39,055 bases of DNA from an uncultured Lachnospiraceae bacterium (GCA_902801515.1 CADCII010000023.1:1-39055); one strand, 5' to 3'. Positions 31,587 through 38,920 are shown, counted from the first letter of the stretch. Made by a program: numbers and translations. Notes: generated by a model not told the origin, from the sequence alone.

Positions 31587-31626
31587 TTATTACCGAAATA
31601 TGGAGGAAATGTGGAATAAATGTGAA
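31587..31626 (-). promoter_or_regulatory. htrA promoter with 11-bp-phased half-sites
   Basis: Minus-strand half-sites TTCACA (31621-31626), TCCACA (31610-31615) and TCCATA (31599-31604) are spaced exactly 11 bp. TCCACA doubles as a poor -35 box 17 bp from TAATAA (31587-31592). This layout is typical for activation by OmpR/PhoP-type response regulators. Confidence 0.6.
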
Positions 31627-31642
31627 AGCAGAAACAACTGTC

Positions 31643-32278
31643 TCAGGCCTGTCCGCCAGGTCCGCTCCACGGCATCTGCTCCATGTTATCCTGCGGCCTC
31701 TGATTCATATCACCCTGTGGTGCCTGACCATTCATCTGCGGCATCTGCCCCATATCACCCTGTGGTGCCTGACCATTCATCTGCGGCATTTGCCCCATAT
31801 CATTCCGATGCTGTCTCCTGCCGCCACTGGGCATCTGTCCCATGTTGTTCTGCGGCATCTGTCCATTTCCTTGCGGCATCTGTCCGTTTCCCTGCGGCAT
31901 CCGGTCATTGCTTCTGCCTGCCGGATTACAGTTTCCTGACGGAATGTCCATATTTCCCGGAGGGTTCATCCTGCCGTTCTCATCCATCTCAGGCTGAACC
32001 GGCTTTCCGTCTTCATCTGTCTCAGGCTGTACCGGCTTTCCATCTTCATCCGTCTCAGGCTGTACCAGCTTTCCATCTTCATCCGTCTCAGGCTGTGCCG
32101 GCTTAAAAGCCCCGTTCGGAGCTCCGGATTTCTTCGCTTCTTCCGCGGTATCTTCCGTCGTCTCCCCGGCAATGGTCAGTGTCGTTGCCGTTTCCTCAGC
32201 ATATGCTGCCATACCGTTCATTGACATCAGCATCGACGCTGACAGGATCCCTGCAAGGATCATACTTCTTTTCTTCAT
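31643..32278 (-). CDS. Secreted low-complexity repeat protein, Gln/Met/Pro/Gly-rich
   Basis: 211 aa; family not recognised. A signal peptide (about 1-27, MKKRSMILAGILSASMLMSMNGMAAYA) is followed by a Thr/Glu-rich segment, four copies of an 11-residue acidic repeat (QPETDEDGKPV), and a C-terminal region of GQMPQ-type motifs including two 15-residue copies of MGQMPQMNGQAPQGD. No Cys-rich fold, no LPXTG and no membrane anchor at the C terminus. About 20 Met in MxxM-like spacing could bind soft metals or oxidants; equally it may be a disordered wall-associated protein. A GAGGAGG site precedes ATG 32278. It lies between the two-component genes and htrA, with its own promoter carrying four phased half-sites. 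Confidence 0.75.
   Translation of the reverse strand: MKKRSMILAGILSASMLMSMNGMAAYAEETATTLTIAGETTEDTAEEAKKSGAPNGAFKPAQPETDEDGKLVQPETDEDGKPVQPETDEDGKPVQPEMDENGRMNPPGNMDIPSGNCNPAGRSNDRMPQGNGQMPQGNGQMPQNNMGQMPSGGRRQHRNDMGQMPQMNGQAPQGDMGQMPQMNGQAPQGDMNQRPQDNMEQMPWSGPGGQA
31706..31795 (-). repeat. Two 45-bp tandem units inside the secreted repeat protein
   Basis: Units 31706-31750 and 31751-31795 are nearly identical, each starting catatcaccctgtggtgcc on the plus strand. They code for 15-residue MGQMPQMNGQAPQGD copies. Confidence 0.85.
31989..32120 (-). repeat. Four 33-bp tandem units inside the secreted repeat protein
   Basis: The tcaggctg phrase recurs at 31989, 32022, 32055 and 32088, exactly 33 bp apart; the last unit decays toward 32120. 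They code for the 11-residue QPETDEDGKPV repeat. In-frame unit length suggests copy-number variation without frameshift. Confidence 0.85.
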
Positions 32279-32341
32279 AATATTTACCTCCTCTATCAGG
32301 TTGTCTGTTTCAGCAAGGGTTTGTTTCCTGCTGGTGACAAC

Positions 32342-32395
32342 ACTGTAAGGGAGGTAAATTAATCAGACGTTAGTCGTATGTTAGCCCAACGTTAA
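32342..32395 (-). promoter_or_regulatory. Promoter of the repeat protein with four 11-bp-phased half-sites
   Basis: Minus-strand TTAACG (32390-32395), CTAACA (32379-32384), CTAACG (32368-32373) and TTAATT (32357-32362) are spaced exactly 11 bp. A -10 box TACAGT (32342-32347) lies downstream; the position of the -35 box (ACGTCT) is poor and overlaps the third site. This is the hallmark of a promoter needing an OmpR-family activator, most simply the regulator encoded just upstream. Confidence 0.7.
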
Positions 32396-32400
32396 TCTTT

Positions 32401-33789
32401 CTATTTTTTATTATCCGGGATATCAATCACAAATTCGATCACATTATCCGGGCAGAAATGAGCGCTTGCCTTCCCACCGTTATGTTCCGCGATCGCTCTG
32501 ACAACTGCAAGTCCGATGCCTGAGCCGCCCGTCTGCCTGCTGCGGGAAGTATCCGCACGGTAGAACCTGTCAAACAACCTGTCAGGATCAATATCCGGCA
32601 GTTCCTCACAACTGTTGCTGAACTTCATCCGGACCAGTCTTCGCTGTGTCTGGAGAGAAACCGAGATCTCTCCATTTTCCTTTCCATATTTCACGGCGTT
32701 ATCCATCAGTAGCTCAAGCATCTGCTGAAACTGCTCCCTGGAAAATGTGATCTGTATGCCCGGATCGATCTGTGTCCGGATCTGAATGCCTCTGAGTGAC
32801 GCGCTCTCCCGGAAGACACGCACAGTATCTTCCAGCATCTGAGACGCATCGAAAGTTGTCGATATAAATGAATTCTTTCCCGATTCATCCATTTTTGACA
32901 GCGTCAGCATCTGCTTTGTAAGATCTGACAGCCGAAGTGCCTGCGAACGAATATTGTCAAGCCATTTGGTCTTTCCGCTGTGCAGTTCCTGCACGTCTAC
33001 ATTGGATATGATAACTGCGAGCGGAGTTTTCAGTTCATGGCCTGCATCCGTAATAAACTGACGCTGCTTTTCTATATTCAGTGCGATCGGAGCAATCGCG
33101 CGGCGTGACAGATAGATTACAAGCAGGAATACCAGCAGCCATGTCCCAATCCCTACCGCACCTGTTATCAGAAGGAGACGCAGAATAAATGAAGTCTCCA
33201 GGCTGACATCCAGAAATGCATACATCACGGAACCGTCATCCAGCTGCTCTGCCTTATATATGTAACTCCCCGTCTTTCCTGTCTCAGTTTTCTTTCCTGT
33301 GATCTTCCTGCCGTCATCAGCCGCCGGCTCACGCATCTTGATGCCGGACTCGCGCTGTTCGACGTCAGGTCTTTCTGAAAGCTCCGATTCAGTCTCTCCG
33401 GTCACTTCAACGCCAAAAGCATCATCCGCATCCTGAAGCAGAGCAACTATATTATTCCAGGTAAGATCATCCGCATGAGAAGAATCGATAGAAGTCACTG
33501 CGCCATTCTCATTTACATGAACAGTAAAGTAACTGCCATAGATATCTCCTTCCGCATCCTTTCTTTCCCTCTCATCACCCTCAGGACCCGGCATACCGGG
33601 AGCACCGGTCCCTGCCATGGCCGGGATCTGTCCAGTACTCCTGTCCATGATCCGGTTCAGGACAGACTGGCTGTCCTTCCTCGACAGTCCGATGTTGACA
33701 ATATTCAGGACTGCGAGAAATAAAACCAGCAGAATCGTAACGACCAGCATGGTTGTCCCGGTAAATTTGCGCTGTAGTTCTCTGACCAT
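32401..33789 (-). CDS. Sensor histidine kinase (EnvZ/PhoR class)
   Basis: 462 aa from ATG 33789 (MVRELQRKFTGTT); an upstream extension overlaps the regulator gene. Membrane helices at about 12-34 and 201-227 bound a ~165-residue extracellular sensor region with a Met/Gly/Pro-rich start (IPAMAGTGAPGMPGPEGDE) and acidic patches. The cytoplasmic part has HisKA with H251 (DAGHELKTPLAV), and HATPase_c N box (LLMDNAVKYG), and G boxes (GGSGIGLAVV). No HAMP domain is evident. It pairs with the response regulator one base upstream (stop TAA, one base, ATG). Its sensor resembles no family I recognise; the Met-rich segment is similar in style to the neighbouring secreted protein. Confidence 0.93.
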   Translation of the reverse strand: MVRELQRKFTGTTMLVVTILLVLFLAVLNIVNIGLSRKDSQSVLNRIMDRSTGQIPAMAGTGAPGMPGPEGDERERKDAEGDIYGSYFTVHVNENGAVTSIDSSHADDLTWNNIVALLQDADDAFGVEVTGETESELSERPDVEQRESGIKMREPAADDGRKITGKKTETGKTGSYIYKAEQLDDGSVMYAFLDVSLETSFILRLLLITGAVGIGTWLLVFLLVIYLSRRAIAPIALNIEKQRQFITDAGHELKTPLAVIISNVDVQELHSGKTKWLDNIRSQALRLSDLTKQMLTLSKMDESGKNSFISTTFDASQMLEDTVRVFRESASLRGIQIRTQIDPGIQITFSREQFQQMLELLMDNAVKYGKENGEISVSLQTQRRLVRMKFSNSCEELPDIDPDRLFDRFYRADTSRSRQTGGSGIGLAVVRAIAEHNGGKASAHFCPDNVIEFVIDIPDNKK

Positions 33790-33790
33790 T

Positions 33791-34465
33791 TTATTTATCC
33801 CAGACAAGCGTATAGCCAATATTTCTGCGCGATCTTATCTCAACTTCCGAACCCAGTTCCTCAAGATGCCTGCGCAGGCCGCTCAGATAGACCCGGACCG
33901 CATTCGCATCTGTCTCAACATCATACCCCCATGCGCTGATGATCAGATTATCCGCGCTCTGATATATCCCCGGATTCTTCATCAGCGCTTCCATCAGCTG
34001 AAACTCCCGGTTCTGAAGAGAGATCGACTTCGATCCGCAGTGCAGTGTGACATCAGACGGATCCAGCCGAAGATCCCCAACTTCCAGAATTGCCGGCATA
34101 AAACTGTCTCTTCTTCGAAGCATCGCACGGATTCGCGCCAGAAGCTCTTCCATCACAAATGGTTTCGGCAGATAATCATCCGCTCCCAGATCAAGCCCCT
34201 GAACCCTGTCCTGCACTTCAGCCTTGGCTGTCAGAAGAAGAACCGGGGTGCGCTTTCCCGAAGCCCTCAGCTTGGTAAGAACAGTCAGGCCATCCATTCT
34301 TGGCATCATGATGTCCAGGATAATCCCGTCATACTCTTCACCCAGAGCGTACTCCAGCGCATCCTGTCCGTTATCAACCGTATCGACCTGATATTTATGA
34401 TAAGTAAGGATCTCTGTAACAGCGTCCGCCATGGCCGCTTCATCTTCCGCATACAACAGTCTCAT
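33791..34465 (-). CDS. OmpR-family response regulator
   Basis: 224 aa. Receiver domain with acidic pocket (AEDE) and phosphoacceptor D51 in ILDIMMPRMDG, Lys of LLLTAKAE, then a winged-helix domain (LEVGDLRLDPSDVTLHCGSKSISLQNREFQLMEALMKN...ISAWGYDVETDANAVRVYLSGLRRHLEELGSEVEIRSRRNIGYTLV). It overlaps the lysozyme-like gene by one base and precedes the kinase by one base. Likely binds the phased half-sites at the two promoters downstream; proof is lacking. Confidence 0.95.
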   Translation of the reverse strand: MRLLYAEDEAAMADAVTEILTYHKYQVDTVDNGQDALEYALGEEYDGIILDIMMPRMDGLTVLTKLRASGKRTPVLLLTAKAEVQDRVQGLDLGADDYLPKPFVMEELLARIRAMLRRRDSFMPAILEVGDLRLDPSDVTLHCGSKSISLQNREFQLMEALMKNPGIYQSADNLIISAWGYDVETDANAVRVYLSGLRRHLEELGSEVEIRSRRNIGYTLVWDK

Positions 34466-35586
34466 CAGGAATCGCCTCCTGTCTCATCTTCATCGGTGAA
34501 AACAGTCTTCAGGTCGACATCCTTGTATCTCTCCCAGTAAACATTCTTCGCCAGATACCCACGGGTGATACTGCGGGACATCGTCTTATCAGGCATCTCA
34601 TAATGCATGCACCAGTAATACGCAGCATCATAAGCTCCCTGCGCGTCATCAGAGACACTGTGCAGATATTTCAGCGTATCCCTGTATCCCGTGTAAAGTT
34701 CCTTCCTCATAAAACGGAGCTGTCCGGGAAGTGTCTGCCACTTATCAGGCGTAAACTCTCTCAGCCTCGTCCACCTGCTATTATGCCACTGACAAATCCC
34801 CACGGAAGTTCCGCCGTCTCCGATCGCATTGGTACGGAATCCCGATTCACAATACACATTCGCCAGCACTCCGCATGCGGCAGCCTTATTAAACCTAAGA
34901 ACCTGCGTACAATACCTGAGCACCTCCGCTTCATTTACCTTCGGAGGCGCCGACTCGATCATCTCAAAAGATACCGCGTCCTTAATTACCTCAATATACG
35001 GCATATCCGTCTGCAGATTTAACTCCTGCATCGCATATTTATCCTGATCAACAGACGGCGTGAAGAAATAATAATTCCGGTCTGTTGAATTGTAATCGTC
35101 ATCGTAACTGTTCCAGGACACACTGACCGTCTCCGAATCCTTTTCCTCCTGGAAATAAACCTTCAGCTGCGTCGGAAACTGAGCCGTAAGCTGTTCCAGC
35201 GACGGCTTATGTCCCATCTCAAAATGAATACTTGAGATACATCCCTTATCCTTAAATCCGACGATCAGTTTCTTAGCCTTCTTGTCTTTACCGGATCCCT
35301 TCTCCTGGCCTGAGGCTCCGGAAGAATCAGAATGCTCCTCCACAACCTCGATCAGACCGTCGATTGCAAACACATCCTCACTGACAGCAGCCGTATCGCC
35401 ACTGTCCGCAACTACAGATATACCTGGGTCTTCGGTACTTCTCTCATCAGGAACCACCTCAAACTCCTCCGCATACACCATGCTGCCCACAGCAAACGGA
35501 AGCTCACAGTCAGCAGACAGCCCGGCACAAGCCAGCGCCATCATGACAGATCCGCCTGTAACTAGTTTTCGATAAAAGCGATACAT
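34465..35586 (-). CDS. Secreted protein with C-terminal phage-tail-lysozyme-like domain
   Basis: 373 aa from ATG 35586 (MYRFYRKLVTGGSVMMALACAG); a 42-residue upstream extension would run through the promoter, and no start has a strong ribosome site (GGGTG). Signal peptide to about residue 39 (SMVYA). A linker of acidic/Lys-rich residues, a middle domain (KLIVGFKDKGCISSIHFEMGHKP...), then a C-terminal domain with the phage-tail lysozyme pattern: VLRYCTQVLRFNKAAACGVLANVYCESGFRTNAIGDGGTSVGICQWHNSRW, where the Glu of CESGF is the expected catalytic acid. Such domains cleave peptidoglycan glycan strands. First gene of the operon with the response regulator and kinase, so the sensor may watch wall remodelling. 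Confidence 0.8.
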   Translation of the reverse strand: MYRFYRKLVTGGSVMMALACAGLSADCELPFAVGSMVYAEEFEVVPDERSTEDPGISVVADSGDTAAVSEDVFAIDGLIEVVEEHSDSSGASGQEKGSGKDKKAKKLIVGFKDKGCISSIHFEMGHKPSLEQLTAQFPTQLKVYFQEEKDSETVSVSWNSYDDDYNSTDRNYYFFTPSVDQDKYAMQELNLQTDMPYIEVIKDAVSFEMIESAPPKVNEAEVLRYCTQVLRFNKAAACGVLANVYCESGFRTNAIGDGGTSVGICQWHNSRWTRLREFTPDKWQTLPGQLRFMRKELYTGYRDTLKYLHSVSDDAQGAYDAAYYWCMHYEMPDKTMSRSITRGYLAKNVYWERYKDVDLKTVFTDEDETGGDS

Positions 35587-35641
35587 AACAACACCCACTT
35601 TGCAAACTATTCGTATATTACCAGGATCATATACGCTAAAC

Positions 35642-35671
35642 ATTATACAGACATTAGTCCTGCCGGTGCAA
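35642..35671 (-). promoter_or_regulatory. Promoter of the lysozyme-like/two-component operon
   Basis: Minus-strand TTGCAC (35666-35671), 18 bp, TATAAT (35642-35647). Start near 35635, ~50 nt leader. No phased half-sites were noticed here, so autoregulation is not evident. Confidence 0.6.
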
Positions 35672-35699
35672 ATTTCTTTTCCAAAGAAAGAAAAAGTAC

Positions 35700-35728
35700 T
35701 TGCATTTATCATATCCCAGTGTTAATAT
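35700..35728 (+). promoter_or_regulatory. Promoter of tRNA-Pro
   Basis: TTGCAT (35700-35705), 17 bp, TAATAT (35723-35728), ~35 bp before the tRNA. A TATTAT just after could serve as an alternative -10. Confidence 0.6.
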
Positions 35729-35762
35729 TATAGGGCTTGTTAAAGACAGGCGAACAGAATAA

Positions 35763-35836
35763 CGATGCGTGGCTCAGTTTGGTAGAGCGCTGCGTTCGGG
35801 ACGCAGAGGCCGCTGGTTCAAATCCAGTCGCATCGA
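35763..35836 (+). tRNA. tRNA-Pro (anticodon CGG)
   Basis: 74 nt with a complete cloverleaf: acceptor CGATGCG/CGCATCG, D arm GCTC-GAGC, anticodon stem CTGCG/CGCAG with loop TTCGGGA (anticodon CGG), T arm GCTGG-TTCAAAT-CCAGT, discriminator A. CCA is not encoded. Its last ~26 nt are repeated 183 bp downstream. Confidence 0.95.
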
Positions 35837-35839
35837 TAC
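35811..35839 (+). repeat. Direct repeat copy 1: 3' end of tRNA-Pro (possible att site)
   Basis: 29 bp from the T arm through the tRNA end and six bases beyond. Identical to 35994-36022 except for one base (T versus A at position 23). Integrases commonly use tRNA 3' ends as attachment sites and leave such duplications. Confidence 0.75.
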
Positions 35840-35878
35840 AAGATCGGGAGTGCCGACAGGTACTCCCGATTCTTGTAT
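35836..35878 (+). terminator. tRNA-Pro terminator hairpin
   Basis: ATACAAG-ATCGGGAGT pairs with ACTCCCGAT-T-CTTGTAT (one bulged T), about 16 bp. The stem starts at the tRNA discriminator; the tail is not strongly U-rich. Confidence 0.6.
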
Positions 35879-35895
35879 TCATGGAATTGAATTAC

Positions 35896-36000
35896 ACCAG
35901 CGGCCTTCAGCAGCACGGGCGCCCGTTCGGGCGCAGAGGGCCCACGAGGTCCAGTGGACCTCGGGTTTGGGCCGACCGGAGCGGAGCGGAGAACGCTGGT
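35896..36000 (+). other. Structured GC-rich spacer between the tRNA-Pro repeats
   Basis: ACCAGCG (35896) pairs with CGCTGGT (ends 36000), enclosing GCGCCCG-tt-CGGGCGC and a GGCCCA...TGGGCC stem topped by GAGGTCC-agt-GGACCTC. A CGGAG triplet repeat (gGAGCGGAGCGGAG) follows. An 11-bp block (ACCAGCGGCCT) is also the inverted complement of the tRNA-Pro variable/T region (35807-35817). No ORF of interest. Probably tRNA-derived, rearranged DNA; function unknown. This is the only notable content of the 35837-36163 gap besides the hairpins listed. Confidence 0.55.
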
Positions 36001-36022
36001 TCAAATCCAGTCGCAACGATAC
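35994..36022 (+). repeat. Direct repeat copy 2: orphan tRNA 3' half
   Basis: Same 29 bp as 35811-35839 with one mismatch. No matching 5' acceptor (CGTTGCG) exists upstream, so this is a tRNA remnant and not a working gene. Confidence 0.75.
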
Positions 36023-36077
36023 GGAAAACGGATACCGAAAGGTATCCGTTTTCCGTATCGTTATGGTTTGTTTTTTT
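36015..36077 (+). terminator. Perfect 22-bp hairpin with GAAA tetraloop and U-tract
   Basis: Arms 36015-36036 and 36041-36062 are perfectly complementary around GAAA (36037-36040); a T run (36071-36077) follows eight bases later. The stem incorporates the last bases of the orphan tRNA half. Strong terminator for any transcript entering from tRNA-Pro. Confidence 0.8.
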
Positions 36078-36163
36078 CCCCGCAGTGTGATATCGTTAAG
36101 CCGTTCAAATAACTGGTAAAAAAGCTGACTACCATTTGTTAGGACCGGGAGAATAAACAGCGT

Positions 36164-37585
36164 ATGTTATTTTCCAGCAATGTCTTTCTTTTTGTTTTCC
36201 TGCCTGCGGTTCTGATCCTGTATTATCTACCGCACTGGCAACTGAAAAATCGGAATATTCTGCTGCTGGTCGCAAGCCTGCTTTTCTACGCATGGGGAGA
36301 ACCTTTCTATGTTTTCCTGATGCTTGCTTCTATATGCGTAAATTACCTTCTGGGCAGGCTGACGGGCAAAAAAGAAAACAGAACGGGACGCGGAACGCTG
36401 CTAATTGCCCTGTTCTGGAATCTCGGTGTTCTGTTTTTCTTCAAATACTGGAACTTTGTCTCACAGAATCTGAATCTGCTCCTGCATACTCATATTCCCG
36501 GCATTACTGCGAAGATGCCGATTGGCATTTCTTTTTTTACCTTCCAGGCTATGAGCTATGTGATCGACGTTTACCGGGGTACGGTTCAGGCACAACAGAA
36601 CATCCTGGACCTCGGTCTTTACATTTCGTTCTTTCCACAGCTGATCGCCGGACCGATCGTCCGCTACAACACAATCGCCGATCAGATCACAGCCCGTGAA
36701 AGCAGCCCGGAGCTGGCACGGGATGGCATCCTGCGCTTTGCGCAGGGTCTGGCAAAAAAAGTGGTGGTGGCGAACAACCTGTCGATCCTGGCAGAGACTG
36801 TGTTCGCGTCTGCTGCGGGACGGGAACTGTCTGTTCCGATGGCGTGGATCGGATCCCTGGCCTACACGTTTCAGATCTTCTTTGATTTTTCCGGCTATTC
36901 CGACATGGCCATCGGGCTTGGACGGATGTTCGGATTCCGTTTCGAAGAGAACTTCCATTTTCCGTACATTTCCCGTTCCATCTCGGAGTTCTGGAACCGG
37001 TGGCATATCTCTCTCGGTCGATGGTTTCGCGACTATGTGTATTTCCCGATGGGGGGATCGCGTGTTGACAGGAAACGGCTGGTCGTCAATCTGATGACGG
37101 TCTGGCTGCTGACGGGTATCTGGCACGGCGCGGCATGGCAGTTTATCGTGTGGGGTGTCGGTTACGGGGTCCTGATCTCACTGGAAAAACTGAGTGGGAT
37201 CCCGCGCAGGCTGAAAAACCGGACGGCAGTGTTCCTCTATGCTGTCTTTACCTTCCTCGTGGTGAATTTCGGCTGGGTACTGTTCGGCGCACAGGGTCTT
37301 TCGGCCGGTCTGTATCAGATTGGATGCATGTTCGCACGAGGCGCTGTCGGCAGCGGAATATCTGAAGCAGCGTTCGCACTGGAAGAAAACTGGTTTTATT
37401 TCCTGGCTGCGGTCCTGTTTTCCCTCCCACTTCCCAAAAGGATGGCGGAAAAGCTCGTATCCGGCAGGGAAGACAGCGCCTTTGCTTCCTGTCTGCGAAC
37501 AGTCTGGATTCTCGGGCTGCTGCTTTTGTCTGTTTCATTCCTCGCCATGGGCGCACATAATCCCTTTATTTACTTTAACTTCTGA
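36164..37585 (+). CDS. MBOAT-family O-acyltransferase (AlgI/DltB/PatA type)
   Basis: 473 aa, about 11 hydrophobic segments. Family blocks: PIGISFFTFQAMSYVIDVYRG, FPQLIAGPIVRY, FDFSGYSDMAIGLGRMFGFRFEENFHFPYISRSISEFWNRWHISLGRWFRDYVYFPMGG, and LLTGIWHGAAWQFIVWG with the catalytic His. It moves acetyl (or other acyl) groups across the membrane to an extracytoplasmic acceptor, usually exopolysaccharide or peptidoglycan, working with an SGNH/AlgX-type partner, here encoded 45 bp downstream. A GGGAG lies ~12 bases before ATG 36164. Plus-strand, adjacent to the tRNA-Pro repeat; perhaps island-borne. Confidence 0.94.
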   Translation: MLFSSNVFLFVFLPAVLILYYLPHWQLKNRNILLLVASLLFYAWGEPFYVFLMLASICVNYLLGRLTGKKENRTGRGTLLIALFWNLGVLFFFKYWNFVSQNLNLLLHTHIPGITAKMPIGISFFTFQAMSYVIDVYRGTVQAQQNILDLGLYISFFPQLIAGPIVRYNTIADQITARESSPELARDGILRFAQGLAKKVVVANNLSILAETVFASAAGRELSVPMAWIGSLAYTFQIFFDFSGYSDMAIGLGRMFGFRFEENFHFPYISRSISEFWNRWHISLGRWFRDYVYFPMGGSRVDRKRLVVNLMTVWLLTGIWHGAAWQFIVWGVGYGVLISLEKLSGIPRRLKNRTAVFLYAVFTFLVVNFGWVLFGAQGLSAGLYQIGCMFARGAVGSGISEAAFALEENWFYFLAAVLFSLPLPKRMAEKLVSGREDSAFASCLRTVWILGLLLLSVSFLAMGAHNPFIYFNF

Positions 37586-37630
37586 TATATTTTTCCGACT
37601 TGCAAAAAGGAGGTGCCGGACACGAAGAAT

Positions 37631-38815
37631 ATGCGAAAAACAATGATCCCGGAGATAGTTGCCTTTTTTCTGTTGCTCGGCATCTTTTTCCTGCTGGGGA
37701 TCAAAGGATTTGCTGGCGGCTGCCTGAATGAGGCGAGAAGCTTCGCCGCAGGAAAAGGTCTCAGCATAGAACGATTAGAATCGTATTACAACGAACGGGT
37801 TCCACTCAAGAACGCGCTGATCACCCTGAACGGCGGGTTCCGACGGGTGCTCGGCCAAAGGGAAGTCAACGAGCGGTATCGGCTGGAGAACGGTCAGCTG
37901 ACCTATGTGATCCCGGAACTGGATATGACGGCAATTGCTGAGAACACGGTGGAATTTCAGAAGGAACTGGCTGCCCACGGGATCCCCATGGCATATATCA
38001 GTGCGCCGTTCAAGGTGGATCCGAAGGACAAACAGCTTCCGCCGTCTGTAAAGGATTTCAGCAATGAGAACGCTGACCGGTTCCTGGCCGTCCTGAGAGA
38101 AAACAATGTTCCTTTCCTGGATCTGCGTGAGAATTTTGCTGCTTCGGGAAAAGAGCATTGCGACTGGTTTTTCCCCACGGACCATCACTGGACACCGGAA
38201 GCGGGACTCTATGCCGTCCGGGCGCTGACGGAATTTCTGGCGGAACAGGATAATGCCTTCACGGTGCAGCCCGCAGTCCTTTCGGATGAGAACTTCATAA
38301 GAACAAAATATAATGATATTGTTCTTGGAAGCTGTGGCCGAAGGACAGGATCTTGGTATTCAGGCTTTGACGATATTACCGTGCTGGAACCTGCTTATGA
38401 GACAAAGCTGCATTTTTCTGCTCCTGATGATGGAATCGACCGCACGGGATCTTTTGCTGAAACAATATTCTTCCCGGAACACCTGACAAAGAAAAACGCT
38501 TTTAAGAATGACGCTTACGCTGTCTATTGTGGAAGAAATTATAGCAGAATGAAGATTAAAAACCTGACAGAACCCAGAACTTCGGACACAGCGCCGACAG
38601 GGAAAAAGCTGCTCGTCCTGCAGGACTCCTTCGGCCTTGTAACAGCGCCTTTTCTGTCACTTGGTTATCAGGAATGTACATTTCTTGATTTGAGACAATT
38701 TCACGACAATCTCATGAGCTATATCGATGCTTATGAACCGGATATGGTTCTGGTGTTTTACAACCCCGGTGCGTTGGAGGATAACAACTGGAATATGTTC
38801 GATTTTCTGGGTTGA
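37631..38815 (+). CDS. AlgX/AlgJ-like (DHHW/SGNH-type) polysaccharide O-acetylation protein
   Basis: 394 aa from ATG 37631 (MRKTMIPEIVAFFLLLG); a GTG at 37613 touches the AAGGAGG site and is less likely, while the ATG is 17 bases from it, so the start is uncertain. One N-terminal membrane helix (about 8-28), then an SGNH-hydrolase-like domain with the DHHW motif (FFPTDHHWTPEAG) and the Ser nucleophile in VLQDSFG near the C terminus. It should accept the acyl group from the MBOAT partner and transfer it to a glycan outside the cell. The two genes form a minimal acetylation module; the polymer made is not encoded here. Confidence 0.88.
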   Translation: MRKTMIPEIVAFFLLLGIFFLLGIKGFAGGCLNEARSFAAGKGLSIERLESYYNERVPLKNALITLNGGFRRVLGQREVNERYRLENGQLTYVIPELDMTAIAENTVEFQKELAAHGIPMAYISAPFKVDPKDKQLPPSVKDFSNENADRFLAVLRENNVPFLDLRENFAASGKEHCDWFFPTDHHWTPEAGLYAVRALTEFLAEQDNAFTVQPAVLSDENFIRTKYNDIVLGSCGRRTGSWYSGFDDITVLEPAYETKLHFSAPDDGIDRTGSFAETIFFPEHLTKKNAFKNDAYAVYCGRNYSRMKIKNLTEPRTSDTAPTGKKLLVLQDSFGLVTAPFLSLGYQECTFLDLRQFHDNLMSYIDAYEPDMVLVFYNPGALEDNNWNMFDFLG

Positions 38816-38821
38816 CTTTTC

Positions 38822-38871
38822 CTTGACTTGGAGCACATTTCTCCCAAAGCACGGAGGAACTCCAGGTCAAG
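38822..38871 (+). terminator. Hairpin after the acetylation module
   Basis: CTTGACTTGGAG (38822-38833) pairs with CTCCAGGTCAAG (38860-38871) at 11 of 12 positions; it starts 6 bp after the stop. The loop is 26 nt and no U-tract follows, so termination is only likely. Confidence 0.4.
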
Positions 38872-38920
38872 AACGATTTCACGCTCATCACGGGAAGTCA
38901 GCGGAAATACAGATATTTAT

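Noticed and set aside
31700-32120. CRISPR-like 33- and 45-bp repeats
   Set aside because: Tandem without spacers and inside a signal-peptide-bearing reading frame.
35737-36119. Two plus-strand frames of ~116 aa over tRNA-Pro
   Set aside because: They translate the tRNA and its duplicated 3' half (the GSNPVA/FKSSR phrases are tRNA T-arm artefacts).
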